A stretch of DNA of 64,000 bases from Myxocyprinus asiaticus (taxonomy: Eukaryota > Chordata > Actinopteri > Cypriniformes > Catostomidae): assembly GCF_019703515.2 (NCBI RefSeq), contig NC_059374.1, positions 12,367,745 through 12,431,744 on the forward strand. The letters are read 5' to 3'. Below, one piece after another: positions 40,548-55,500 of this stretch. Positions within the stretch are counted from its first letter, which is position 1; every line of letters starts with the position of its first letter. The notes under the pieces were generated by a model, which was given only the letters and a program-made list of their open reading frames with translations, was not told where the DNA came from and did not search any database. The translations under genes were made by a program, and so were the position numbers.

Positions 40548-43500
40548 TAATTTTCAGCCTTATTTTGTTATTTTAAGTAACACACATGCAGAGGTGATCT
40601 ATGAAAAGCTCAGATTCTAAGCTTTCCAATGATACCTCATATGCCTGATTTATGCATACGGAGACTTTAGCGCCCCATAGAGATTAAGGGGTGATTTAAA
40701 AAAAAAAAACAAAAAAAAAAAAACATTAGTATAACAGGATTTTTTTTACCGTAATACAGTATAATGCGAAAACAATCTATTATTTTAACTGTTTAGTGTT
40801 TTTACATCCATGGTAGCATTTTTTATATGGCCTTTAATTTTTGCTGATTTAAACAAACTTATTGGATTACAGTAATTTTTTCATAATACAGTAAATTACT
40901 GAATGAACTAATGAGAATCTAATAATAATCATTATTGAGAACAATAGGAATTACAAAAAACTAAAGCGTCTGACTAAAGTAAAACGTCTGGATGCATTAT
41001 GTGCTGAGTGACTCCGGCCAGGTCTCCTAAGCAACAAAATTGGCCCGGTTGCTAAGGAGGGTAGAGTCACATGGGGTAACCTCCTCGTGGTCACGATTAG
41101 TGGTTCTCGCTTTCAATGAGGCGCGTGGTAAGTTGCGCATGGATCGCGGAGAGAAGCATGAGCCTCCACATGCTGTGAATCTCCGCAGTGTCATGCACAA
41201 CGAGCCACGTGATAAGATGCGCGGATTGACGGTCTCAGAAGCAGAGGCAACTGAGACTTGTCCTCCACCACCCAGATTGCCGTGAGTAACCACGCCACCA
41301 CGAGGACCTAGAAAGTAGTGGGAATGGGGCATTCCAAAATTGGGGAGAAAAGGGGATAAAAAATAAAAAAAATAATAAAACAAAAAAAGAGAATATGGGG
41401 TGAAAATGTGCTCAGTGGTCAATAAAATAAAATAAATGAAAAAAAAAGTTTTTTTTTTTTTTGATTGGTCCCAAAATAGGCTTCATTTTTATGCAACATT
41501 GTATCTTCTTTTCATTTTGGGGTGAAATGTGACCTCAACATGTTTTTGTGAGATTCACCCCAAGAGCTTAGACTAATCTTGAAGCATTTTTCAACTTTTA
41601 ATAAGCTTTGGTACTGTTAAGCACAAAGCAGCATGGATGACTAATGAAAGACAATGGCCCCGTTTCCACCTGGTATTACAATGCGTCTCAGGTGATCCAA
41701 TCACATGTGGTCAGGTGAGATACATCGCGGTTTACACCTGGTCATTTAAATGAGTCTCCTGTGACCACTTGTGTTTGGATTTGGAGGGGAGGGACTCTGT
41801 TTCATGACGACATACATCAAGCAATATGTCAGTGTGTTCTGCATGATAATAAAGTGAAATAAAGTCAGAAAAGACAAAGCGCGAAAAAACTTTGTGCTGT
41901 TTCTCCTAGGTGTGGTTGAAATTTAATCGAAGCACAAACACAACATGTCAAGCAGAATTATCCGTTATTTTAGTGGATTACCTGTTTTAAAGGAGCTTCA
42001 AGTGTTCGTGCATGTCATCTGTGTTGATATCTGACACACTAAAGAAGATCCGTGAAGTTCTTTTGGTTGTGTATGTATCCGCTTTTTAATATTTTCTGAT
42101 CTGACTTTTATTTCCATTTAAAGCCACTAGTAAACAGCAAAGTTTAAACTCTTGTTTTAGCGCAGCGGTTGATTGACAGGTGAGGGGTGGCGCTTCGCTG
42201 CTGACGAGATGCATACAGGACGGATTAACGTTTACACCTCAAATGTGATGCAGTCACATGCCTTTTTGACCACATTCGGTTGTGTTTTTTGTGATCCGAT
42301 CACAAAACGGTTTAGACCCTGTTTAGACCTGTATTTAGGGCTGACCACATGTGATTGGATCACCCGAAACGCATCCAGGTGGAAACGGGGCCAATATTTC
42401 AGTGCAATACAAGATGTTTAAAGATACTTAAGAAATGGCATTCTTACCAGTCTCTTTAGGGGAGAACGCAAGACACAAGACCTCTGAATCATGGGCCTCG
42501 ATTTTCAGCAGCTCATTCATAAACTGCAAACCGAAGATTCTGAAGAACAGACTTGATTTAGCACTTGAGCATTTCTTCAACTGTGTGCATTTCTGCTTCA
42601 ATTGCGTTAAAAGTTTCTCACCTCAGGTTTCCACTGCGGTCGCCAGCAGCCAGATGTTGCCCATCTGGGCTGATGCCCAACACCCTGATCCCAGACTTCC
42701 CATCCTGGCTGCAACCCTCGGCCTTCTCAGCCTCAACTTTGAGGAACTGTGTGTCTTCATCCACATACACGACCCTCACAAGGTCCTGTAACACATGCGA
42801 TCATGTAAAAAACAAAAAAAAGTCATCAGACATGACTAGAATATGTATTTGCAAGCTATCTATGGGCAGTTTACAAAATGGGCATGGACATTCTTAATAA
42901 AAATGTATAATCTTTTTCGACTTCAAGATTTTAAATTAAAATATATTATTTTTTTTTATAAACTAATGTGTATTTTTAGATGATTTTAACTCAATTATTT
43001 TTTGCCCTTATTCGAGTCCTTAGCCCAAAAAACGCTAGACTGATGGTTTAAATTAGGCTAAATCTTCAGTGTAGCAGTTGTTCGTACCTGACTGTAAAGG
43101 TTGTTGCAAAGGCCGTGACTCTGCTGAGACTCACTATTCCACAGGCGAATGGTGTTATCTGAAGAACAGGTGAGGAAAGAGCCAGGAGTAAAACACGCCA
43201 CTGACAAGTCTTCTAGCTCAGGGTAGGTCTGCAAAGAGCATTTAAGTATCAATAAAACACTTTGAAGGTGCCCACCATATTACTTAGCAGATAATCTCAA
43301 AGTTTCAAAATAATGGCCAACAAAACGTTCCATCATTAACATACCTCCACACTCCAGACACACCCACTGTGGTACAGAGCAGAGTAAACTTTCCCGATGT
43401 TTCGAATGTCCCGCACATCCCATACATATACACTGTGGTCATTATACACACACGTCAAGTGCCTGGTCACAGGGTCAAAGGTTAAAGCCAGGGTATCTGG

Positions 43501-46500
43501 ATACTCAGCTTCTGGGTTTGCACCAAACAGATGCCTATAAAAATGGTAAGAACCAGGTATAGTTAAAACAATTATACTAATATGATGATTAAATCATAGG
43601 AATTAAAAGGGTTTGTTTACCCAAAATTGAAAATCCTCTCATGATTTACTTACCTTTAAGCCATCCCAGATGTGTATGACTTTCCTTCTTCAGCAGATAT
43701 ACAAGCACATTTCAGCTCTTGTCCATATAATACAAGTAAACAGCCATCAGGCTGCTGGCTGTGTGGCGATCCAAAAGGCATGTTTAGGCAGCATAAAAGT
43801 AATCCACATGACTCCAGTCGATCAATTAATGTCTTCAGAAGCAAATCAATAGGTCTGTGTAAAAAATGTTTCAATTAACACTTTATTAATGTAAAAAATT
43901 AAAAATAAAATAATTCGCTTCTTGACAGGAGTCGACGCTTCACGTGGCTGTCGTGTGATGCAAGCGTAATGGCGCGTTCACACTAGAAGTTGGAAGCACA
44001 CATTTTGTATACAACAGAGGAACGAACGTCATGCGAGAGTTAGGTCATTTCAAACAGCAATCCAGCATTGGCCGGAAGTAACGTTTTAAAGTTAAAAACG
44101 TTTTAATTAGCGATTTGTTTCTTACACTAACCTATTGTTTTGCTTCAGAAGACATTCATTGATCGACTGGAGTCGTGTGGATTACATTAACGCAGCCTAA
44201 ATATGACTGTTGGACCGTCAAATAGCCAGAAGCCTGATGGCACCTGTTTACATGCATTGTATGGACATACAGAGCTGAAATATGCTTATAAAAATCTTCC
44301 CTTCAGTTCTGCTGAAGAAGGAAAGTCATACACATCTGGGATGGCTTAAAGGTAAGTAAATCACGAGATAATTTTTATTTTTGGGTGAACTAACCCTTTA
44401 AGAAGAGTTGTCAAAGTTATCGTGTTAACGCATGTGATTACACTGATGCACACACCACAAACACACACAACAGCTGTGTCAGTGATCAAATGATGGTGAA
44501 AGGACCTGTTAATGCCATTTGTTGTACAAAACAAGCCCAGATGGGACTTGTGACAGAAATCAAGTACTTTGCAGCCTCTGTAAAGCACAATTTAATTACC
44601 ACAGAAGCACAACAATCTTAACTATCACGAAAATGCAGAACAAAACATTATTTGCAAGCGCTTTTCATGTGGAGTTCATAGCGGTGCTTGACGCTCGCAT
44701 TGACGCCCGAACGCAAATCGTGAATGTGGCTTCACGATTGCTGCAGCAAAGCGGATAGCCACAGTCTGTGGAGGATGACAGTTTTAGAGATTTAATGCAC
44801 ATTGCAATGAATATGCAACTTAAGGTTGCATAGTTCTTTCAACTAGTCAACCTCCCACTTGCAAAACGTTTAATGTTACTTGAATTGTTGCCATTTTAGT
44901 GCATTTCTATCTTTATACTGTGGAAGGCTTTGTTTGGAAAATGTTAATAAAGCATTATTGTTACATATTGTTTTGTTTTCTTTCCTAAAAACGAAATAAA
45001 TGCATTTTGACAGGAAAAGTATATACAGATTTAAATTTCAACACTTTAAAAAACTGCAATAAAAAAATTTTAATCGACTGACAGCAATGAATTTTTAAAA
45101 GATGCAAGTTATCGCATTAACTTGAATGCATTGTAAACAAGCTTCACTCACAGCACTCATGAACGCGCAACGGACGTCCAGATTTTCATTGCAAAATTAC
45201 TTAAATTTTTTAATTAAAATGTCCTTTTTTTAAACAACAGAGACATTATTCACTGCCACTGTATAGAAGAGATATTCATTCAACTATGTCCTTTCATGTT
45301 TTGCATAAAGCCTAGCGCACACTTCATGACCCAAGCTCATCTTTTTTGATTCTTTAAGCCAGCAACTGGTCGGCGACTAAAAGTCACAAAATGCAGGACT
45401 GACGGTCGTGTAGCATGTGCACTCCTACAACTCTTCCCAACAAGTTGCAGATGCTACAACAGATTTCAAACCCAAAACTGTTCCAACAAGCGAGAGACCG
45501 TCAGGGACAAATGGTCATGTAGTTGATACACCCAGTTGCTGAAAATAGGTTTTCTTGCATTATATGTAAGACCCATTTACACCTGGTATTAAGATGCATC
45601 TCAGGTGATCCAATCACATGTGATCAGTCGAGACACATCGCTGTTTAAACCTATTCGCTTAAATGCGTCTCCTGTTACAACTTGTGTTCGGATTTCGAGG
45701 GGAGGGTCCCTGATTTCATTACGACATACATCAATCACTATGTAGTGTGCTACTTCAAAGTAATAAACTGCAAAAAAAAGTAAAAAAAAGACGAAGAAAT
45801 TGTGAACAAAACCAGCGCACTGTTTCTCCCAGATGCAGTTGAAATTCAATCGAAGCACAATCGCAACATTTCGAGCAGGATTATCCGTTGTTTTAGTGGA
45901 GTAACCTGTATTAAGCTGAACTTCAGATGTGTGTGCTTGTCATCTATGTGCCTGCATGTTGATATCAGACACACTGAAGAACATACATGAAGTTCTCGTG
46001 ATTGTGAATGTATCCGCTTTTTCAAATTTTCCAATCGGACGGTTATTTCCTTTACAAGCCGCTCGTAACCAGCAAAGTTTAAACTCTTGTTTTAGCACAG
46101 CGGTTGATTAACAGGTGAGGGGTGGCGCTTTGCTGCTCTCTGGGACGCATTCAGGATGGATTATCGTTTACACTTCAAATACGATGTGGTCACGTGAGTT
46201 TTTTACTACTTTTGTATGTGGTTTTTGTGATCCGAATACAAAATGTTTTGCACCTGTTTACACCTGTATAAGGCTGACCACTTGTGATCGGATCATTTGA
46301 AACATATCTTAATACCAGGTGTAAGATTTCAATTAAACTGTTAAATTGTAACCTAAATTTGATGTCCTACAGCAATTGTTTTATTACAATGCACAATTTA
46401 GTAAAAATGATTAACTAAGTTTAACAACAGTTTATGGTAAACAATGGTTGCACTGAATACAAACAGTTATGCAAAATGTTATATCTCAGAATGTTATTCA

Positions 46501-49500
46501 TAACATTTAAAAATGATAGATTATAGAACAGCAAAATGTAAGTTGTGCGGCAACTTACATCTCTCAAGTGCATTTTTCAAAATGACTTTTTCATACAATG
46601 CATTTTTCACTACTTTAAAGTGTCGTCACTGGTTTTCCATACCACAGCGCACAGCCAGCTAATCTATAATAAAAAAATAATCAGCAGCAAATTTCATGAT
46701 CAATTGTTATCTGTTAAATTGTTGAATCCCTAATTCAGTCCATGCTTATGTGAAAGTGTCTTACCCCGGCTTTGTGCCCTGTGACACATCCACACCTAAA
46801 CAGTGCGGCCGGTGTAGAGTGGTGATGTAACGCAGGTCTTGTGGGCTGAAAACACGCACAGTACCATCTGCACATCCGCAAAAAACAAACGCCTCGCTCA
46901 CTGACAAGCACTGTGCTGATGTCGTCTAGAACAATAAAAAAAAGACACAATGTATTGATATGTTAGAATCTAATGTGAATAGAATTGTGCACGCTGTCTC
47001 CAAGACATGTCCTGAATTGCTTGAATATCAAAGTCATGTAAGACTATGTTTTAATTCAAGTTATGTGCAGGCTTGGAAAAATTCGGTAACACTTTACAAT
47101 AAGGTTGTATTTATTAACATTAGTTTATATTAACTAACAATAAACAACACTACAAAAAAACCTGGGTCAATGTCAACATATAATAATGTTTTTTTAAATT
47201 AAAAGTTGTGCGTTAACATTAGTATATGCAAAAAAGCTGTAAAACAATTTTGCTCCTTGTTAGTTCATAATACCCAATACATTTACTAATGTAATCAAAT
47301 AGAACCTTTTTATAAAGCGTTATCAATAATTCAGAATAATCATTCAAACAAATTACTATATTTCAAATCAGTTATATAAAATATGGTGTTTTCTAGTTTT
47401 ATTAAAGAACATTAAGCATAAATTTATGTTCAGTTTAATGGCACAAAATTTGTTGGTTTTATGGTTTATGGTTTTACTATAGCAATTTTGTAGTAACCAT
47501 GACTATAGTAGCATGATTCATTTTGTAGTTACTATGGTTTTACTACAAATAACATTACTAAAGCTGAAGTATGTAACTTTTCAGTGTAAAAATACTTTCT
47601 TCTATCCCACCTTAATATGGAGAGACAACTACAAGTAAACCATTCATAGGCTAATGTTCTCGAAAACTGTAAACACTGTGTCTCTGTGGCGCTATAAAAA
47701 TACATGTTTGTTTTGAGCGATCTGCTTAGACCACGCCCCAACTGTGTTACTCAACCAGTGGTGTGAGTTGGGGGAGGGGCTATCTTTTTTTGAACAACTG
47801 CAAATGAGGGGCGTATTCAGAATGCTGTTTTTTATTATAATTTTATTATCTTCCCTGAGGTCTAATCACAATGTTATAAAAAGTTTATTTGCACCAAAAC
47901 AGTCACAATTTAGTTATATATAATCATTTTCCACCCTGTTTTTGGACTTCTGTCTGAAACGCTCGGTTTTGGCCTAAGCGCCTCCTTAATCTTCAATGTA
48001 AACGCCCACTGTTATGATTGGCTAAAATCATACAGCCCCTCAAATACAGCAAACTCAATTGGAAGAGAATGAACAAGCCCCTCAATATTATAAAACTAAA
48101 TTTCAGGGTTTACACAACGCACATATAACACATCGCATCCGAATATATTAAACTGTTCATCTCAAGCACAACTGTTAACACTCAGCACCATAAACTATCA
48201 AAGAGTCATCACATTTGATATATTCATGAATGAAACGGTTTACTTACGTTTTTGATCGTGTCCAAGTGTTTTTAACTGCCCCATTCTTCAATAACAATTC
48301 CTTTGTAAAGCTTGAATCAATTAACTGGTTTAGCCGAAAAAAAACGAGCACATCATAGTCCAAAGCACGGTGAAATAACGCACACACATACTGTAGGCCC
48401 ACATCACCGGAAACATATTGAAACTGTCAAAGACATCCATCTAGTCTATGTTTACATACACAAACAATTAAAAACAGCGCAGATGGGAGGTTTTTTGCTC
48501 AAAATAACAAGAGGCAGCAGCTGAATGAAAGAGAATTGCTTCTCCCTTTCAGAGTTGTAACTTGACACTGCATCTTTTAAAACCAGCGAGATACATGGCA
48601 GCGGTTCAAAGAGTCTGTGTAGTTCATGTTTATTTACAAATTATTAAAAAATAGTCCAGATGGGTCCCCTTTGGTGTTATGTTAGGAATAGTTAGCCACT
48701 GAAGGCCTGTTCTCTTGACTTGAACTGCGCACCAGTGGGCGGGGCCAAGCATGCGACGACGCATGTTGTGGGATGTGTAAATACAAATGAGCAATGTGTT
48801 GTGACGTCACAAACAGACAGATTTCAACACGAGACGTTTCAGCAGGGTGTTAAATATAAATGCTCTTTTTGGACTGGGGAGGAAGTTTTGAGTTCTGAAA
48901 TGTACAGTATGTTTTTACAGTACAGTTACCTCTTATATGTCTATATATCAAGGGAAATTTGATTCTCCATTTCATGAACCCTTTAAATCATTGTTTATTT
49001 TCGCAATTCCATTCGGTGGTGCTTGTGTCGCAGAAATCACACACTTCAGCTTTAAACTATAGTTACTGTAGTAAAACTATGGTTAATTTTCACAAGGGAA
49101 TGTCATCCTAATTAATACATAAGTACCAAATAAAATTACTGAAATTTGAATTAAATAATATCATACGATTGTTATCTAAAAATATTTTCTTCTTTAAATA
49201 GCTTCAAAGTAATTAGCTACTTTTTGTTAATACTACATAGTGTTGCTTTGCTTGTCACGCCAATTCAAAGAGGCTATAAGTGAAATGAGGCAGAGCATTC
49301 TACTTGCCTTGAGGTCAACCCAGGAATCCAGTTGCCTGTTGCTGTTGAACTGGCACAGCAGACCGGTGTGTGTGATGCAGTAGGTGCTGCTGGCCATTGA
49401 GCCACGGCCACAAGCCAAACCGCAGAACTGACTGTTCTGATGTTCCCCTAGCAACCCTGAGCGACCAATCAGAGGCACTGTGCTGTTAACCTGTAAACAT

Positions 49501-52500
49501 ATGAATATCAAAAACAAATTCTTTAATGATATAAAATAAAGATTTTATTTTGATCATTTTTTTAATTTTGATTAGGGACCCCGGATTCCATTTTCTGAGA
49601 ACGAGTACGAGTGCTGATACTTTTCGGTACTTACCGATATCTGTTTATTTTTTGTATTCTTTTTTTTAATTCCATACCAACAGTTTATTTAAACTGTATC
49701 ATCAAAATGGTGTCTAAAAAAATAAACTCAAATAAACCTGTACTATTTTTATCAAATAAAGTGCTGCATAACAGAGCATCACAGATGTGCAATATTGTGT
49801 AAATATAATACAATTACTATTTATTTATTATTAGTAGTAGTAGTAGTATAGTGAATATTACATAACTATACAGTAGTGACACATTTATCGTACTTTCTTT
49901 CCATTTAAATGTAGCTTTTATCTAAGGAAGCTTTTAATTTGGAGTGTAGCCCTTTCAGTTACTGTGTGTTTTTGACAGTAGCTTCTCACCTCTGGAAAAG
50001 CAGATCGCTACGTGACATACCCTGCATTCCGATTGAGACAAATAAGTCTCCAAAGGGTACTTTGAAGGGAGAACAATCATGATACTCATGGTGTTGGCAC
50101 AAAACCGGCTCCAAGCATTCAATTTGAAGCATGCAGGACATGCAAACTACATATTTATCTCAATCGCAGCCTTTGCGGGTTCATAATCAGGACATCAGAG
50201 AGTAGCATGAGCCTCAACGTCTGCGAGTCTCCGCGGTGTCATGCACAACGAGCCACGTGATAAGATACGTGGATTGACGTCTCAGAAGCAGAGGCAACAG
50301 AGACTTGTCCTCCGCCACCCATTTGAAGTAACCGTGCCACCACGAGGACCTACTAAGTAGTGGGAATTGGGCATTCCAAATTGGGAGAAATGGGGATTAA
50401 AAAAAAATAAATAAATAAAAAAGATCGAGTACATGAGTGCGGTATCGGATCTGATTTCGAAACCAATATCGTATCGGGACATCCCTAATTTTCACTGGAA
50501 TGTCATGAAGGTGAGTAAATGATTTTTTTTTTGGGTGATGTACAAGGCTGAAGCAGTGCCAAGTGTCCTTCTCACCCTTCTCTCCTTTGAGGCGTCAAGG
50601 TACCAGAACTTGACATGTCTGTTCCCTGCGGTTACAAAGTAGCTGTTATCCTCCGAGAAAGAGACGGCAAGCACTCGACTGGACACCTTATTGGATGCGA
50701 TAACAGTCCCCTTCTACAAGAAAAAAAAAAGGTTAATTTATTTGCATTTGTAAAGTGGACTGATACTGTGTTAATATGAGTAAACAAGTACACTTGATTA
50801 AATCTTACGTATGCTTTTCAGAAAAGTAATAGCAAACCTCAACAAGCCACACAATGAGTTATCATTCAGTTTGCTCAAATCACTAACCCCAAGTTTGATA
50901 GCAATAGCAATAATGAAACAGTGAAACACTAATAATGTTTTGAGCTCCAGAGTACGGCTGCACAACTTCATAACTGTTCATTGCGATTAAATTAGAGGGG
51001 AATATATTACATTAAAATATAAATTTTATGTGGGGCATCTTCATGCCATTTTCTTTATGTAGGCTGCACATCCACAACAAGCTGAGAAATGTGTTTCTGA
51101 TTGACTTTATTGCAGTTTTATACATCAGTAAATCCAGGTTTTAGTTATATGAAGGTAACATTCAATTTAAAATTGACTTGTAAACCTTAAACAATGTCTT
51201 AATTTAGTTTTTGTCCTTGATTGTTTTAGCTTTGTCAAAGACTTTTAATTTTAAACTATGAACATCCATTATAAAAATGAATGAATTACTACGTTTAAAG
51301 CCACATCCACACTATTTCATTTTCGTTTATATTAGAAGTATTTGTCCACACTGAGACAGCGTTTTTGACAGCAAAAACTGACATTTTTGTAAACGCTCTC
51401 CCAAGTGAATACATTTGAAAACACCATCTTCGCATTGTAGGGTGGACAGAGAAAATGGAGATATTAGAAAACGATGAGGTATTTGTCATCATGTGATCCA
51501 TTCAACCCAAAACAATCAAGATGGCGGCCCATTCTACCACCCCTGGAGTCACGAGTTCGAATCCAGGGTTTGCTGAGTGACTCCAGCCAGGTCTCCTAAG
51601 CAAGCAAATTGGCCCGGTTGCTAGGGAGGGTAGAGTCACATGGAGTAACCTCCTCGTGGTCGCGATTAGTGGTTCTCGCTCTCAATGGGGTGCGTGGTAA
51701 GTTGTGCATGGATCACAGAGAGTAGCATAAGCCTCCACATGCGGAGTCTCCGTAGTGTCATGCACAACGGGCCACGTGATAAGATGCGCGGATTGGCGGT
51801 CTCAGAAGTGGAGGCAAATGAGACTTGTCCTCCGCCACCCAGATTGAGGTGAGTAACCGCGCCACCACGAGGACCTACTAAGTAGTGGGAATTAGGCATT
51901 CCAAATTGGGAGAAACGGGGATAAAAAATAAAAAAATAAAAAGAATGAGGCCCATGTTGTAGAGGCATTATTGTGCCTGCTTTTCACTTTGATAGCTTTG
52001 TTTGTTTTTTTTGGGATTTTCTCCCCAGTTTGGAATGCCCAATTCCCAATGCGCTCTAAGTCCTCGTGGTGGCGAAGTGACTTGCCTCAATCCGGGTGGC
52101 GGAGGACGAATCACTTGCCTCCGCGTCTGAGACCGTCAACCCGTGCATCTTAACACTTTGCTTGTTGAGCGTGTTTCCACGGAGACATAGCGTTTGTGGA
52201 GGCTTCACGCTATTCTCCACGGCATTCACGCACAACTCACCACGTGCCCCACCGAGAGCGAGAACCACATTATAATGACCACGAGGAGGTTACCCCATAT
52301 TGACTCTACCCTCCCTAGCAACCGGGCCAATTTGGTTGCTTAGGAAACCTGGCTGGAGTCACTCAGCATGCCCTGGATTTGAACTCATGACTCCAGGGGT
52401 GGTAGTCAGCATCTTTACTCACTGAGCTAACCATGCCCCCCACTTTGATAGCTTTGTTAAAGATAAATGTTACTTCATACAATGTTCACATTGCATTCCT

Positions 52501-55500
52501 TCAAAGGTGAAGGGAAGTTTACTCACGACGGAACATTAGGACAACTGCGATTCAGACTGAACATGGAACGGTGATTTTTATACATTTCAGTGTGGACGAG
52601 CTATTTAGAAAAAGCTTGACAATGGCAGTGAGGACGGAGAGCGTTTCGAAGATGGAAACACCTTTTTCAAATGTATTCGGATTAATGAGGACATAGACTA
52701 AAACTATGATGTTCAAAGCAAAGAGTGATATAAACAAAATTTCAATATCTATTATCTATATCAGTTTTTAAAAAATTACGGCAGTGGCATAATTTACACC
52801 AAACAATATTGCCCCAAATGAAGTTTAAGTTTGTGTACTTGTAAACCAATTCAACAAAGGTTCAGTGAAGTGTACGCTTAAGATGAAATCTGAGACAAGT
52901 GATGTTTGAAGAAAAAAAAAAAGAGAAAAATCAAGATAAATATCACTTATGAGCAAACTATTTTTATTGGTGTCATTTTAAATCAAGCTGTAAGTTTGTT
53001 AAATTACTATAAAAAAATTATTTAATTGTCTGTATTTAGGATACATAAAATGTTAGCTAAAAATTTGCCTTGGGAAGACAAAGGGGTCTTTTTTAGACAA
53101 ACAAGGCCACATTATTCCACAAAATGTAAAAAAAAAAAAAAAGTCATTTCCACCACATAATACTATTAAACAAGAATTGGAGATGTGGTGGAAATGACAC
53201 TGTGGTGGAAGTGTGTAAAAGTGTGTTTTGGTATTTCTAGACATCCACAAGGCCAACAGTGCCCATAGATGAAGAAACAACCATAAATCATAACACATGG
53301 TTATTTGTGGACTAGAAACAACCATCATAGGCAGTCAAGCAGATGACTGTCCTTTACTACCCACCTTCCACTCCCAGACACTGACGGTCCTGTCATGTTG
53401 GTATCCCACAGACACTATATAGCTTCCGTTGAGGGAGAAAGCTACACACGCCACCCCGTACTTATGGCACTGGACCTCCGTCACCTGTGTCCGCTCTGCC
53501 ACGTCCCACACCCGAACACAGGGCATGTGCCCGCTCTGCAAATCGAGAGGATAGAAAGTGAACATATTAATAAATTAAGCAGGAAAATGATAAACAATGA
53601 CAACTGCGAGAGGCCGATCACTAATGCCATGATCAGCATGGAATTGCTAACGGTACAGTATTTACTGCAAACCATTTTCCAAAAATAATATTCAAAATAG
53701 TACTCACTATGCAATGATTAATGTTTCAAACAGTAGTATAAATCATTAGTGACATAACCTCACTTCACTGCATGTTCAATTCAGCAAGAGATGTCCAGTT
53801 ATGTCCTCAGAAATAAATACAGTATTTTGGCAAAATAAATCAACATGGTTTAGTTGGTCATCTGGGTTTTCAATGCATACAAAAATCCTGCAGACATAGT
53901 TCAAGTAGCATGCTATTCTGAACATGGGCATGTTTTATTCTCCTAGTGTTAGGTCAGATGACGAAAAGCAAGGAGTGAAAAGAAGCAGCCACCAATAAAT
54001 AACACTCTGTGTCAGAATGTAGGACAACATGTGCTGTTCACAAGTTTATATGCTAACTAACGCTCAGCTAAATGCAGCTACAGTAATACAGAAGGGATAG
54101 TTGACCCAAAAATTCTGTCACAGTTTTTCACTCTCGTTTGTTCCAAACCCATATGACTTACTTTTGTCCATTGAATCACAAAAGTAGATGTTAAAGGATG
54201 TTTTCATTTTTGGGTGAACTATCCCTTTAAGCAGAATGACAGCCATTCATCAACAATCCGTCAAGTTAAAAAAGCTCCAAAAAATTATATTCTATAAGAC
54301 GTGCACCATGTGCAAAGTCTTCTAAAGCAATGCAATAGTTTTGTGTGATGAACAGACCAAAACTCACTGAAAATCTTCCCTTCCCCGACGCTAATGAAAT
54401 TTCAGAGCTACGAAGATCATCAAGAAATAAACACTTACATTGGGGTCACATTTCGACTTGTGCATTCTGACACACTATTATGCTAACAGTAACCATCAGA
54501 ATGGGGAAAAAAGTTATTTCGACTGTGGCATTGGTACCAGATGGGCTGGATTGAGTATTTCTCTAACTGCTGATCTCCTGGGATTTTCACACACAACAGT
54601 CTCCAGAGTTTACTCAGAATGGTGCCAAAAACAAAAAAACATCCAGTGAGCGGCAGTTCTGCAGACAGAAATGCCTTGTTGACGAGAGAGGTCAGCGGAG
54701 AATGTCCAAACTGGTTCGAACTGAAAGAAAGTCTATGGTTACTCAGATAACTGCTCTGCACAATTGTAGTGAGCAGAATAGCATCTCAGAATGCACAACA
54801 CGTCAAATCTTTTTTTTTTTCTCTCATTTTTCTCCCCAATTTGGAATGCCCAATTCCCAATGCACTCTAAGTCCTCGTGGTGGCATAGTGCCTCAATCCG
54901 GGTGGCAGAGGACGAATCTCAGTTGCCTCCGCATCTGAGACCGTCAACCCGTGCATCTTATTACGTGGCTTGTTGAGTGCATTACCGCGGAGACAAAGCA
55001 CGTGTGGAGGCTTCACGCTATCCACCGCGGCATCCACGCACAACTCACCACGCGCCCCACCGAGAGCAAACCACATTATGGTGACCACGAGGTGGTTACC
55101 CCATGTGACTCTACCCTCCCTAGCAACCGGGCCAATTTGGTTGCTTAGGAGACCTGGATGGAGTCACTCAGCACGCCCTGGGATTCAAACTCGCGAACTC
55201 CAGGGGTAGTAGTCAGTGTCTTTACTCAGTTACCCAGGCCCCACACACATCAAATCTTGAAGCAGATAGGCTACAACAGCAGAAGACTACGTCAGGTTCC
55301 ACTTCTGTCAGCCAAAAATAGAAAGCTGAGGCTGCAGTGGGCACAGACTCACCAAAACGGGACAGTTAAAGACTGGAAAAACATAGCCTGGTCTGATGAA
55401 TCTCGATTTCTTGTACACAGGTGGTAGGCCCACTATGTTCCCATTGAGATGACTGTATTTTGCCCGCGGAATTTCGCTGTGCGAAAGTATGCGTGACTGC

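Noticed and set aside
42173..42421. Plus-strand 82-codon frame
   Set aside because: Falls inside the GGCCCCGTTTCCACC inverted-repeat element; the related frame at 46115 in the second copy shows it is repeat sequence.
43656..43878. Overlapping small frames on both strands
   Set aside because: They are in an arm of a palindromic MITE, which yields mirrored frames.
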